A stretch of DNA of 64,000 bases. Source: Nigrospora sphaerica. Lineage: Eukaryota > Ascomycota > Sordariomycetes > Amphisphaeriales > Apiosporaceae. Below, piece after piece: positions 23,439 through 34,731 of this stretch. Where the stretch lies: assembly GCA_018287875.1 (NCBI GenBank), contig JAGVVL010000001.1:7564001-7628000 (forward strand). The letters run 5' to 3'. Numbering within the stretch: position 1 is the first letter of the stretch; each line of letters starts with the position of its first letter. The notes under the pieces are model-generated. The model saw nothing but the letters and a program-made list of their open reading frames with translations, searched no databases and had not been told where the DNA came from. A program made the translations under genes and the position numbers.

Positions 23439-25352
23439 TTACTTTTCTATGCTCGCCTTCGACGAGTCCGGTGTGGCTTCTGTCATCTCCTCCATCATAA
23501 ACCGCTGGCTGAAGGATTTCGGAGTGCCGCTGAACTGACCACGCACCGGCCGGTAGCTCGTCGATTCGTCCACACCGCTGCGCCCGTCGACACTGCCCAC
23601 GAACGAGTAGAAATCGCCCAGCTCGGCTGCCTTGCGAAGGACGTTGCTATCTTTCACGCTGGTCATGGACAAAGGGCGCCCTTGGTAGGACCCTACCGAT
23701 ACCGTCTGGAACCGCGAGGGCGCCGTTGCCGGCTCCACTTGGGCGGGCCTTGTGATGGGCACCGCCGGCGACGTCGAGTAGATGCCGAGCGCCGAATTGC
23801 TGCTTTTCGAGGGTACGGCAGGTTCTTCGCCCGCTTCGTCGAGGGCATCGTCATCATCATCAGCATCCTCGATATACTTGGACGGCGGCTCCGGTGCTTT
23901 GGCGGCGCCGGATTTAGGGATGGTTCCGTCCACGTCGTTGTCAGGTTCGTAGTCAAACATGATCTCTTCGTCCAAGTCCTCCCCTTCGGTGCTGGATGCA
24001 GTGGTCGCTTGTTGCTTGGCGGCGGCGCTGTCTAGGAGACTTGAGGCCTTTGCTCCTCCTGCCGACGGCATCGACCCATTCGGAGCAGGAGGGTTCCGTC
24101 CTCGGCTACGTGTAGGTGTTTCGAGTACATTGTCGTCTTCGGCCTCCGCTGCATCGTCACCATCATCATCAAGCATGCCGCCGACCTTCCCGCGGGTCTC
24201 TCCAAAGTCGGCGGGCAGAGGCGTATGGGGTTCGTGTGTCTCGTTGCGCGTCGGGAGCGCCGACCGCGAACGGGGCTTGATAGTAAGCGTGTCCTCGTCG
24301 TCCTCCATCTCCTGCGCGTCGCCCACCACCTTCCACTGTGATGTGTCTTCGAGCGAATTCCGGGCCATGGCCTTCAGGCGGTCGGTGCTAGTAATCTTTT
24401 TGGGAGTGGGCGGAGAGCTACCCAGTAGGTTGAGGTGGTTGCCGTCGCTGCTGTCCTCTATCTCAAGAATGGTGGGGCCGAGTGAGTCATCTATGACGCT
24501 GGCGGAGCTGCCGAGCGGTGACGGCATAAGTAGATCGGCAGTGCGCGGCGAGGTGGGAGGCGACACAGTAGGCAGGACTTCTCCGCCTTCGACCTCGAAG
24601 CGCACGCGTCGCGGGCTTTGCGTTTTCGAGGTGGAGGAGCTGGAGGAACGACGGAGGGCGCTGCGGCGGTTCCTGGAGCCACTGTCATCTGACGTGTTGG
24701 AGGACACCGTGTCGCCCGTCTGACGTCGGACGGGCTCCGGTCGCAGGTCAGCGCCCGGGGCGAGCCGAGGGGGGGACGGTGGGTGCGTGGGCAGCTCGGG
24801 CGGGGGCGGCGAGGCGTCGGGCTCCTTGATCTGCGGTTTCTCCTGCAGGCTGCCTAGCGGCAGGACGGGTGGTGAGGCCTGGTCTCGGGTTGGGCTTTCT
24901 TTGCTGCCGCTGGCGCCGAGCAGAGCCAGGTAGCTTGGCGTGAAGACGCCATGGAACTCACTCTCGCGGTCATGGGGGCCTCGGTTCCCATCGGGCGGCA
25001 CACCCGAAGTGTGCGGCAGGACGGGGGGTGGAGAGCCTTTGCCTCGCTTCTGTCGATCATGTTCGTGGCTCGGGCTGCTGGTGGTGGTGGTAATTGTAGT
25101 GGTGGTGCGTGGGCTGTGAATGGGATTCGCGTGGTCCAGCGCCGGGCTGATGGCCGGGTAATTGTGCAGCGACTCCCTAATTGTGTGTTCCACATCGACC
25201 GACACGTCCTGCGGCGCGTTTTCCAGCACCTGCTTGCCTATACGGCGGAATTCGTTGGCCATTTCGAGCCGGTGATCATGGACCTTTTGCTCAAGCTCGG
25301 CCAGCCTCTGCAAAAGCTCCGCCGCGAGCGTACTCGCATCGTGCATGGCCAT
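23439..25352 (-). CDS. Protein of unknown function, N-terminal coiled coil and long disordered region
   Basis: A single uninterrupted frame of 637 codons beginning ATG GCC ATG (Met-Ala-Met-His) and ending at TAA 23439-23441. Residues about 6-45 have a heptad-like Leu pattern (LAAELLQRLAELEQKV) typical of a coiled coil. Most of the rest is Ser/Pro/Asp/Glu-rich and looks disordered, with acidic clusters and many SP/TP sites that could be phosphorylated. The last 100 residues are less biased (QTVSVGSYQGRPLSMTSVKDSNVLRKAAELGDFYSF in part) and may be the conserved portion. I do not recognise a family. The long frame, its ordered ends and its convergent position beside the TF gene make a real gene likely. 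The frame could also be interrupted by an unrecognised in-phase intron. Confidence 0.75.
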   Translation of the reverse strand: MAMHDASTLAAELLQRLAELEQKVHDHRLEMANEFRRIGKQVLENAPQDVSVDVEHTIRESLHNYPAISPALDHANPIHSPRTTTTITTTTSSPSHEHDRQKRGKGSPPPVLPHTSGVPPDGNRGPHDRESEFHGVFTPSYLALLGASGSKESPTRDQASPPVLPLGSLQEKPQIKEPDASPPPPELPTHPPSPPRLAPGADLRPEPVRRQTGDTVSSNTSDDSGSRNRRSALRRSSSSSTSKTQSPRRVRFEVEGGEVLPTVSPPTSPRTADLLMPSPLGSSASVIDDSLGPTILEIEDSSDGNHLNLLGSSPPTPKKITSTDRLKAMARNSLEDTSQWKVVGDAQEMEDDEDTLTIKPRSRSALPTRNETHEPHTPLPADFGETRGKVGGMLDDDGDDAAEAEDDNVLETPTRSRGRNPPAPNGSMPSAGGAKASSLLDSAAAKQQATTASSTEGEDLDEEIMFDYEPDNDVDGTIPKSGAAKAPEPPSKYIEDADDDDDALDEAGEEPAVPSKSSNSALGIYSTSPAVPITRPAQVEPATAPSRFQTVSVGSYQGRPLSMTSVKDSNVLRKAAELGDFYSFVGSVDGRSGVDESTSYRPVRGQFSGTPKSFSQRFMMEEMTEATPDSSKASIEK

Positions 25353-25657
25353 GGTAGCTCCCTTTTTGTCTTTCCTTTTAGCTACCCTCTCGTCTCTTTT
25401 GTTTCTTGCCCGCTGACGTCAAATCTTTTTTTTTGGCCCGTGTTAGTTTGACCGCTGATGCCGCTCGTTTTGCTGCGGCGGTGCCCGGGGGCGAAGCGTA
25501 CCACTGACTGGACTGACCCTTACCCTATGAAATCGAAAACGGCCACCAATGGATAAGGCCAAAACAACATCGTTTAGGGGTGGCCAAGAGCGGGTTGCGC
25601 GACACCAATTGCCGACGTGACGGCCCGTACAAAGGGTATGCGGGATCGGAGCGGATT

Positions 25658-25677
25658 GGGGGGGGGGGGGGGGGGGG
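25658..25677 (+). repeat. G20 homopolymer
   Basis: Twenty consecutive G, about 300 bp upstream of the start of the gene on the - strand. Homopolymers of this length are prone to sequencing and assembly length errors. Confidence 0.9.
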
Positions 25678-26207
25678 TTTTAGAATTTGCGAGGCGGCGT
25701 GATCATGAGCAGCAAAGAGGCTTAACCTCTTTTTTCGGTTGTCGCTGTTTTTTTTTTCTTCTCTCCTCCCTGTCTCAGGCGTCGGGCAGCAGCCGGTGGT
25801 GGTTGCGGTTTGCAATCCCGGCTTAGACGAGTAAGTACTTAGGTAGGGTAGGTTATCGATGGTCAGGGATGCGACCGGGATGCTGAGGCTTGGGGCTTCC
25901 GAGACAGCTTCCAGAAGGCAGCAAGGATCGTTGATCACTCAGGGTCTGACCAATGTTTTTTGTCGGGCAAGGTGAAGAGGGAGGGGGGGTGGTTGTTGTG
26001 GTAGTGGTAGTGGTGGTCAGTGTTTTGGGACGCCAACAAGGGTTGGGTGAAATGCACCGGTCGGGTCGATCCAGGCCCAGGCCTTCGGTAGGTACAGATG
26101 CAAGTGGGCGCCGGCGTTACTCGGCTGGGCGACAGTCGGAGCAATTGGGGGGCGGAGGGGAACGAAGAGTCAAGGGGAACCCGGGAGAATTGAGGGAGGG
26201 AAAGACA

Positions 26208-26310
<103 letters not shown>

Positions 26311-28108
26311 GAGAGGTGTGTGTGCGGTTTGTGTTCCCCCCGCGGCGCGTGTGCGTGTGCGTGTGCGTGTACGAATAGGTACGTGCCGTACCAGAGCCAG
26401 AGCCAGTACTAGAACCGGGGAATCGGAGCGGTGATGAAATGCGGCTGTTTGCGCGGCCTTGTCGGGATACGGTATGAAGTCAAAGACGGATAAGACAAGC
26501 CAGCCAGCCAGCAGAAAGTGAGGCCGAGTCCGTCCGGAAAGCCTGGGGCAATAATAACGAGACTCGTCCAACGGCCGGAGGTCGACAGGGGGCTCAAGAG
26601 CAGCAATAACTACCTCGACTATATCCCACCCCTTCTCGATGCCGATCTCGCCTACAAGCAGCAATTGGCTGCCCAAGGTTCAGGAAATTTCTGAAGACTG
26701 AGAAATAGTAATAGCTCGCCATCCCTGGTGTCGCGGTAGCGCAGCAGCAGTGCAGCATCCACCCGGCGTCTCCGCGGCGGTGGTCCCAGGTCCCCATGGC
26801 CTTCGATCCCCTACCGACGAGACCATCGAAGTGGGATCCCATGCCATGGCCATACCGTTGGTCGGATATTAGCACCGGCCGGATTCGCCATAGCGCCGGG
26901 TCTGTCAATGCCGACGTCTACGAAGTACGGCCACCAGGTCGCCCGTGAATGGAGGCACTTGGTACAACTTGGGATAGGTAATTGGTTTACTTACGTACGG
27001 GACTGCGAGGAGGTTAGTGGAGGTCAGTAAGTATCGAATAAGGCGTGTGTACTTGCCGCGTACGGCAAGTGCCGGTATCAGGAAGGGAGTATGTCGAGCA
27101 AGTACGTACCTGCCTACTTACTCCCTGTTTACACTAATCCTTCCACGCCGGACTACCACTATCCAACCTCTTTGAAGTATGTACAAGAAAAGACTGGGCC
27201 GATACCGCGGGCCCCCTCGGCAGCCCATCGATCCGTGTCAGAACGACGTGAGCAGGTCGTGATGAATGATGGAGGCACGCGGACCAAAAGGTCAGGTCAG
27301 ATAAGGAATGTACTACGTAGGCAAGGCAACTAATAACTGGACCTACCGACGACACCACCACGAAATGCCGATGCCTTCCAATGGTTCGCCTAGACGTCAT
27401 AGAGGCCTGTTTCCGCCGTTGCTGCCCTCATGCTGCCCTCAACTTTGGAGCTCCCTTGCATAAGAACCTGCCGTACAAACACCACAAGCCTTGGCTTCTG
27501 GCAGGGGACGGGGGAGCAGGAGGTACGGCATTCGAGAATCGTGCTTACGTATTGAGCGACAACTGTGGTTCAAGGGTCGAGGGGCAGGGATGGCCAGGCT
27601 CACCGAGCTCAAATGGGGAGAGGCGGTCGACAGCTGATGATGAACTGCAGCAAGTCCCATATTCCGTATGCGTATGCGCGCACGCACGGCACGTACTCAC
27701 TTTATCTCCCTCCCTTCCTCCCACTTTTCCTCTCTCTCTTCTTTCTCACTCTCCCCGTCCCTCGCTGGCACGCTTTGAATGCCTTTCCCCGTCTGCGAGA
27801 GCGCCCTGATAACAGGACGCGCCGGGCTTGACATGGAACCCCTGCCGTACGTCGAGCACCCCATTCAGCGAGTGGATGGAGAGAGTCCCAACTGCATGCA
27901 CTTTGTCTCCTTCCCTCTGCTCCCAATTGCCAGGTTCAACCAGGTATGAGACCTGCAGAGATGGTGCCCATATCGGTGCAGATCGTGCGCCCCAGACTGC
28001 CTAGCATGCGCATCAAAGTAAAATGGGATGTGATAAGTGGTGAGAGCTGCCCCACGCTCTCTCACCCCATGGCACCCCAAAAATCCGGGAACGACATCAC
28101 CTAGATAA

Positions 28109-28128
28109 GTAGGTACCTACCTAGGTCT
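28109..28128. repeat. Palindromic TAGG/CCTA element, copy 1
   Basis: GTAGGTACCTACCTAGGTCT, containing the palindromes GTAGGTACCTAC and ACCTAGGT. The identical 20 bp recurs at 33835-33854. Confidence 0.8.
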
Positions 28129-30457
28129 GGGACGGGGGTTTCTGCGTCCCAACAAGCCAAGCTCGTACTACCGTCATTTTGGTCAGTCCGGGTTCCCTTC
28201 AGCAACGACACCAGCGCTTCCGGCCATAAGGCGTTCCATGACAACCCCAACAGCTAACCGGCAGGTTGTACAGAGCGTCGGGGGAATGGCTACTTACCCT
28301 GCCAGTGTGGCTGCAGGGATGAGTATTCACGTTCTCAATTTCTCCCGAGCACATGACGGGGAACCAGGTGGCCCGGGGACATGGATATGACTGGCATTGC
28401 TTGGCGATGGCGGACCGAGAAAGAACGGTATTCTCCGGGCCCCGCGCCTTGTCGAACCGCCGCCTCCTACGCACTTACGAGACCAATACATAAATGGCAA
28501 GAGGCCAGGCAGGGAGGAGGAAGAGGTGGGTATTTTCTATCATAACAGTATCGCCGCACGTGGTTGGCAGCCGAGCTGACCATGCCCTGGCCAACGCAAA
28601 CTCGGGGGGGTTACATTGCTTATCATCTCTCAGGTCACCCAGCCTGGCCGCCGTCACGGATTGTCCGCCGCAACAGTTTGTTGCCCGTCCGCATGGCTCG
28701 GCGTCAAGCTCCACCAAGCAAGTGAGGGTTCGCAGCCGCACTCCGTCGTTGGCAAGTGTGCACGATTGGCCGCAGGCTCAGGCTCTAGAGGGATACGACG
28801 TCAGCAGCCGTGACACCATCGTGACCACCGCACTGTCCTCGTCTTAGCCCGCGCTTCTGCTCGCAAAAGGGCCTAATCGGCATGGCCAAACCCCCACACT
28901 TCCCACATAGAGCCTGGGCGAGCGTGCCTCAGGTACCCGAAGCACCGCCGCTCCGCCGCCGCCGCCGCCATCGTCCGGTACCGCGTCGCGTGACCAGCTC
29001 CACAGTCGCCACGCCTCGCCCTGCGCAAGCTCGGGGAGTCGTATGTTCGCAGTCACGCGGGAATGGAGTGGAGAGAAGAGTATCTCGGCCATGTCTCCCG
29101 GCCTGGATACGGGGCACGGGGGCTCTCGAGTGGACTTACGCCTTCGGGCGATCCGAGGGTCCCGTCGCTGGCGCCGTTAGAGTACCAAGCCGAGCAGTCT
29201 GGGCCCCACCGCCGCGGGGGGCGGTTGGACTGGCCGCAGTACGCTGACTTGGCTGTGCTCGTCATGTTGGCGGTAGCGCTGAGACGGGGAGGGGGCAGCC
29301 GGCGACGGTGTAGACCGCACCGCAAGTCGGTTGAATAGCTGCCTGCGTGCATCGTTCTCGTAGAGAGGCCAGCGAGATGGGAGAAGGGGAAGGGGGGGAA
29401 AGGACTTGCAGAGCTGGCCACCCGCCGTCGACTGGCACCAAGAAAATACAAAAACGTTGAGACGACAAAATAAAGGAGATGAGTATATCACCGCCGGTAA
29501 GTCGTCTTGCCGGGCCGCCGTCGCAATTAGCACCGTCACCGTTCGCAACGCCGAGACGCGCCGACCCATTCGTCTCGGACCTCGGAAGATTCGCCCCGTT
29601 CGGCGGATCCGCGATCAAGGGGCGGGCGAAAAACCCTCCCACCGGACTCGGGCCGTGGCGAACACAAAGCCCTGGCCTGCGCTGGAAACTGGTTCTCCTG
29701 GTAGGGTCGGCCGGTCGACACGCCGAGTCACCTTGCACGCGCGCCCTCGTTGACGCGGGCCTGCCAAACCCACCGTCTGTCGGACCCCACCGGCACATAG
29801 CGGCGGCCGCCTCTTTGCCCATCGATCGGGGAAACCTTCTCCTCCGGGAAGCGACAACCATGGCGAGACCCCCCCTCTGCTCCTGGGAGCAGGAGCAGCG
29901 CCCCAAGCCTTCGTAAAGGACCTGTCTGGTCTGGACCAAGGGGAGCGAAGGAATAGCCAAGGCTGTAGCACTCCATATTTTTCCTCATGCCATCACCCTA
30001 GCCACGCTAGCGGCTGCTGATGGCAAAGGCCAGCCGGAGAAGTTGTCGTTTGGAAGCAGACGCCGCCTGTGATGGTGGCGATGTATTGCCCATATCCGTG
30101 AGCCCGGCCCAGATGGCCTCAGCCACCCAGCGGGGAACCCCTTATAGTACACGTACGTTCCAACCTATGCATGTCCACTACCGATACACAAAGCCATGGC
30201 TGTCTTTCCCGAGGCTGTTGCCCACCACCGGCTCCCCACCTTGATCGAGCCTCTGATGTTTTCCTGAACGCCAATGCCATGCCAAACCATGCAGGCCACG
30301 CAATCAAGTCTTCCTGTGTCGTTGCGTCGTGTCCAGAACGAAAATAGCTCGTCCTCCTCGCCCAAGCAGCACATGCCGCTTCGTCACCTTGGCCGGCACT
30401 CGCCGTATGCAAAAGCCAAGGCAGACTCCGGTACCGAAACCTGCCTCGCACTCAATA

Positions 30458-32987
30458 TTATCCCACCATGGAATCATCGTAGCTGTCCTCGTCCTCGAGA
30501 CTCTCGATGGCCTCTTTAATCTGCTGGCTCGCCTTCGCACTCGGGTTAGTAACAAGCAATTGACCAAGTTTTCGCTGGAGCGCCTACCTTCGGGTCCAAG
30601 TTCAATGCAATGGTGAAGTGTCGGACGGCGGCGCCTTTGTCGTTGAGGGACTTGTACAGCTTTCCCAGCAGGAAGTGTACGGTGGCTTCATCCGGTGCGA
30701 GGTTTTTGAGGATCTCCAGTTCCTCCTGGGCAGCACTCAGCTCATTCAGAGCCAGCAGGGCCCTGGCCTTCTTGTACCGCGTCTGTGCAGCATTCGGAGC
30801 CAACTCGGTGGCCTTGGTGAAGTACTGCAGAGCCTGTACCGTCTTGCGTTGCTTTTCGAGGACGTTTCCGATGCAGCAGATCAAGACGGCATTGGTGGGG
30901 TTGATGATGGAAGCTGTGTGGAAGTGCGTGTATGCCTTGTCAAAGTTGCCGAGCTTCTCGTGCACTCGGCCAATGCCGTAGTAAGCGTTGTAATGTCGCC
31001 GGTCTGCTGATATGGCTTGCCGGTACGCTGTCAACGCCTTCTCGTACTCTTCGTTCGCCACATGCTCATGACCCTGTAGGGTAAAAGCATATGCGAATTT
31101 AGGGTTCAATTGTGTGGCCCGCTTGAAACATCGCAGCGCTTGTTCGTGATCCCTTGCGAGCGACCAGGCATTCCCAAGCGCACACCACGCCTGGGGGGAA
31201 TGCCAGGCCGCGTCTACCAGCTCGTGGGCCAAGAAGCAGAGATCGATCTCTCTTTTGAGGAACCAAAGGATCGTCGAGTACACCTCCATGTCCTCCAGGC
31301 GGGTGGGTGCCAATATGCGGAGTCTCCTGTAATGCTTTTCTGCCTCGCCATAGTTCGCCTGCTCGTAGAACGCGCGGCCCATTTGGGACGTGACCCATGG
31401 CGTCTCTTGATGCGCCCTAGGCAACGAGGCATAGGCCGCCAACGCGTTTGTACATTGAAAGCGGGACAAGGCATAATACCCGGCGCTGAATTTCTTCAGC
31501 AACTCTAACAGGTATTTTAGTGCCTCCTCCATCTTTGCCATGTCCGACTCGGCCGTTCTTGCGGCAGTGGCCTGGGGCGGTAGCTCCTTGACACGGGGCG
31601 CTTCGGCGTGGTCAACGTCCATACCGCTCTCATCCACAGGCTTTCGGTTCCCGCTGACAACACGGCCTACGCCTGTGCCACTCGACGACATTGGCCGCGT
31701 CACTCTGGAGATTGGGGGCCTAGCCTTCTTCAGTTCACGCGTCGCCGTAACACCAACCGTCGCGGCTCCCGAGTTGGCCTTTGGATTCGAGCTTCGGAAC
31801 ATGTTGATTCTGGTACTTCTTCTGGGCGGTGCCCCTGGCTCCTCCGACGGCTGCCTGGGCTGTACGGGGTGACCCGAGACCGTTCGTTTCCTTTCGATGC
31901 CGGTCCCTATCGGGGCTGCCGTCCTTGACGAGACCATGTTTGCTTCCGTCAGCAACTCGTCGTGACCTTTTCCCTGCATCCTCTGGTTCCTCCTCGACCC
32001 CAAGCGGTAGCTCATCTTAGGTGGCACATCCGGAGGCTCGGCGGCTTGGGCATTTCTCGTCTTCCTAGGGGCGCCCTGCGCGGGCTCCTGGTGGTGGCCC
32101 TGGCGAGTTATATGGGTATTGTCCACGTGCATCGAGGGCGGAGTCTCCATGCCTTCGGGTGCACGGATGGTGCTGGCCGGCATTCGCGAGCGGGCAGCAT
32201 GGATCTTGGCCATGAACTCGTTCTCGCCCCCGTCCCCCGATAGGGTGTTGCTACTCGTAAACATGTCGTTCCCAGCCGCAGGGCGTTGAGCTTCGAAGGG
32301 ATCCCCGGCGTCGTGAATGGTGGCGCGAGCCGAGGCTCTCTTAGCTATCGGCTCCATGGGGTTGATGGCACAGCTGTCCTTGTGCTCCAGGACGCTCCGA
32401 CTGGGCAGATCCGGTTCCAGGTTCTGTAACAGCGATTCGCTCAGCTTGAAAATATTCTGAGTCCGCAGATTGGCGCCCATGTCCGAGAGGGAAGTGAAAG
32501 CATCCCACATGAAGGGGTTTGCCTTCAGCGACTCCTCAAAACACATGATGGCCCTCTTCTTGTCGTCAAAGGCCCGGTACAACTTCCCTAGCAGACAAGA
32601 AACACTGGCGGTATCTGGCTGCGGCGCTCGGTACGAAGCGCCGTGTTTCCCAAAATTGGACGTGTGAGCCCAAGCGCTCCGCGCTTTCTCCAACGCCGTG
32701 ATTCCATCCTTGTAGCGCTCCAGAGCCAGACAAGCCTTGGCGAAGACGAATGAACAGCCAAGGTGGATGCCGCGGTAGCCGTGTGCTTTGCTGAATTCGT
32801 AGGATGATCGGTAGTCGCCAAGACGCAGGTGGCTAAGGGCCAGCAGATAGACTGATTCGCTCGATCGTGGGTCGTGGGCTACCAGGCGCTCCGAGAAGAA
32901 AAGGGCATTTTCGTAGGCGGAATTATCGAGGTGGTAGTGTATCAGCTGCTTGAGCTGGCCACTGATGGCCGAACTTGTCGGGGCCAT
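30458..32987 (-). CDS. cdc27: Anaphase-promoting complex subunit 3 (Cdc27/BimA)
   Basis: TPR scaffold subunit of the APC/C ubiquitin ligase, which drives cyclin and securin destruction at anaphase. It is 824 residues, usual for fungal Cdc27. Coding parts are 32987-30588 and 30532-30458. The 55-bp intron (30533-30587) has a GTAGGC donor, a TTACTAAC branch point and an AAG acceptor. The start is MAPTSSAISGQLKQLI; the frame is open 30 codons further upstream, but that part does not fit the family. Residues about 5-200 form the N-terminal TPR dimerisation region. About 215-490 is a disordered Ser/Pro-rich linker. About 490-800 is a run of C-terminal TPR repeats with typical AYxxxG and NP turns (for example TQLNPKFAYAF). 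The protein ends in an acidic ESLEDEDSYDDSMVG tail. It is divergently placed from the snd2 homologue, 1.2 kb away. Confidence 0.96.
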
Positions 32988-34153
32988 GGCAGGAAGCAGA
33001 TTCTGTAGACAGGACGTACTTGGCGCTACCTGCGAACAGCCATGGGCGTTTCTCTCGAGCGGACCATGCAACAGCACCTTCTAGCAGCATCCGAGTCACT
33101 GGGGGAACGGTCGAACAGCCGGGAGCCAGCCAATGTCGATGACGATGGGTATCGATGCGCGGTAGCTTGTCACCGTCGAGGATCGAGGTCCTAAGCCACC
33201 GGCGAGGGGTGTTTGAGGAGACGCGGTGGCGCGTCGAGATTTTGGAACGAGGGGGACTGGTGGTAGAGGACTGCAGGCAGAAGCAGCCGCAATCAGACAG
33301 GCATCTGCTCGGGCGGTGGGTGAAAAGCAGTGGCGGCGGCAACGGCGGTCAGGTTGGACGGGCCCGGGTACGGGTACGGCGTGAGGAAAGGGAAGACTCA
33401 AGGTCGAGAGTGATGCATGGCGCGAACGGACAATCGGCAGTCAAGCGGCAGGACGACAAAGACGCTACTGCGTGATAGCACAACAACAGCAGCAATCTCG
33501 TGAGCTGCCTATTTGCTCTCTCGGAAAAGCTGACAATGAACGGGTATGTTGCCTGCTTATCAAACCCCCGGTAGTGGGATGGATGGACTAGGTAGGTCGT
33601 CGTCGAAGCCTGGAATAAAGAAGGTAGAGGTACTGACTAGGTTGACTTCGACTGCATGAGTACAAAGGCGAGGCAGCTTTGCGTCTTTGGTTGCTGTTGA
33701 CAACCGGTCCGCCTGCCATCCAATGGCATTTCGCATCCCGTCTCATAAGTACATCATGTATGTACTTATCACGTAAGGCGGGACCCACGCAGTGCCAGAG
33801 CACCATGCTACGATGAAAGTAGATGGGTAGGTAGGTAGGTACCTACCTAGGTCTTCAAGCCACCTGCACCACCTCCCGCCGTGCAACAAGACCCAGACTG
33901 AAACCGGAGGTGACCAGAGACGCACGCTCGGCTTGGCTGTAGGAACGGCCACAAATGCGCGAACTGCTGTGTCTCTCCACCCTCTCGACACCTGCCAGCT
34001 GATTTAGGCGATCCGCTCCCATATCTACCCCACTGGCTGCTAGTAAGGCCATATCGTGGCTTCAACTCTCGTCCTCGGCAAAAACCAACCCAGACCTCCC
34101 ACGCCAAAGGTTCGCAGTCAAGCAATCTCATCTCTTCCTCGTCTCCCCTCAAC
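32988..34153. other. Divergent promoter region, cdc27 / snd2
   Basis: No coding sequence was recognised. It contains the second copy of the 20-bp palindromic TAGG/CCTA element. Open frames here are short. Confidence 0.6.
33835..33854. repeat. Palindromic TAGG/CCTA element, copy 2
   Basis: Same 20 bp as at 28109-28128. It is embedded in a slightly longer TAGG run (from 33825), forming an 18-bp perfect inverted repeat at 33832-33849 in the cdc27/snd2 spacer. Confidence 0.8.
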
Positions 34154-34645
34154 ATGGCTCAGAAGGCCAGAAAAGACCGCGCCAAGGCCAACGCGGATGC
34201 CTTGAAGAACCTCCACTTGGGCACCCTGATCGTCAACGGCCTGTTTGTCCTCTTCAACCTCCTCTTCCGCCGGCGCTCTCTTCTTCTATACGTGCTGCTG
34301 TCTGCTCCCAGCTTCATCTGCGAGTACATCCTGGAGTCGACCGGACGGCCTAAGTATGACCCGTCGACAAAGGCGCTCAAGGCCTCGGGTGAGGATCTCT
34401 CTGCTCCCGGTCTCACCGAGTACATGTTCGATGTCATCTGGGTGACTTGGGCCTCGGTCGCGCTGGTTATGCTTTTTGGAAACTGGGGTTGGCTGCTGTG
34501 GCTCACCGTTCCGGCCTACGGTGTTATGAAGGGCTTCAGTCTCATGGGGGCAGCGCGCGGCCTGACGTCGGGCATGCAGCAACAGCAACAACCAGAGGCG
34601 GGGCCGCCGGCCGCCGGCAACAGAAAGCAGAGACGGGCAGCTTAA
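34154..34645 (+). CDS. snd2: SND2/TMEM208 family ER protein
   Basis: Small multi-pass ER membrane protein of 163 residues, the family's usual size. In yeast, Snd2 works with Snd1 and Snd3 in SRP-independent targeting of membrane proteins to the ER. The start MAQKARKDRAKANADAL is a basic, Lys-rich cytosolic head. Hydrophobic segments lie at about residues 24-39, 44-61 and 95-125; the last contains VIWVTWASVALVMLFGNW. The tail is Gln/Pro-rich and ends KQRRAA, basic as in family members. There is no intron. The stop lies only 86 bp from the stop of the converging DUF3605 gene, so their 3' UTRs probably overlap. Confidence 0.93.
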   Translation: MAQKARKDRAKANADALKNLHLGTLIVNGLFVLFNLLFRRRSLLLYVLLSAPSFICEYILESTGRPKYDPSTKALKASGEDLSAPGLTEYMFDVIWVTWASVALVMLFGNWGWLLWLTVPAYGVMKGFSLMGAARGLTSGMQQQQQPEAGPPAAGNRKQRRAA

Positions 34646-34731
34646 GACTTTGCTATTCGAGCCCCCTCCTGTCAGTCTCGCATGGGATGCGGGTCGCGTG
34701 CCCTACGGAGCCTTAGTTACTACTGCGCGTT

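Noticed and set aside
29262..29960. 232-codon - strand frame
   Set aside because: Arg/Pro/Gly-rich composition as expected for chance frames in GC-rich DNA. No family signature and overlapping frames on both strands.
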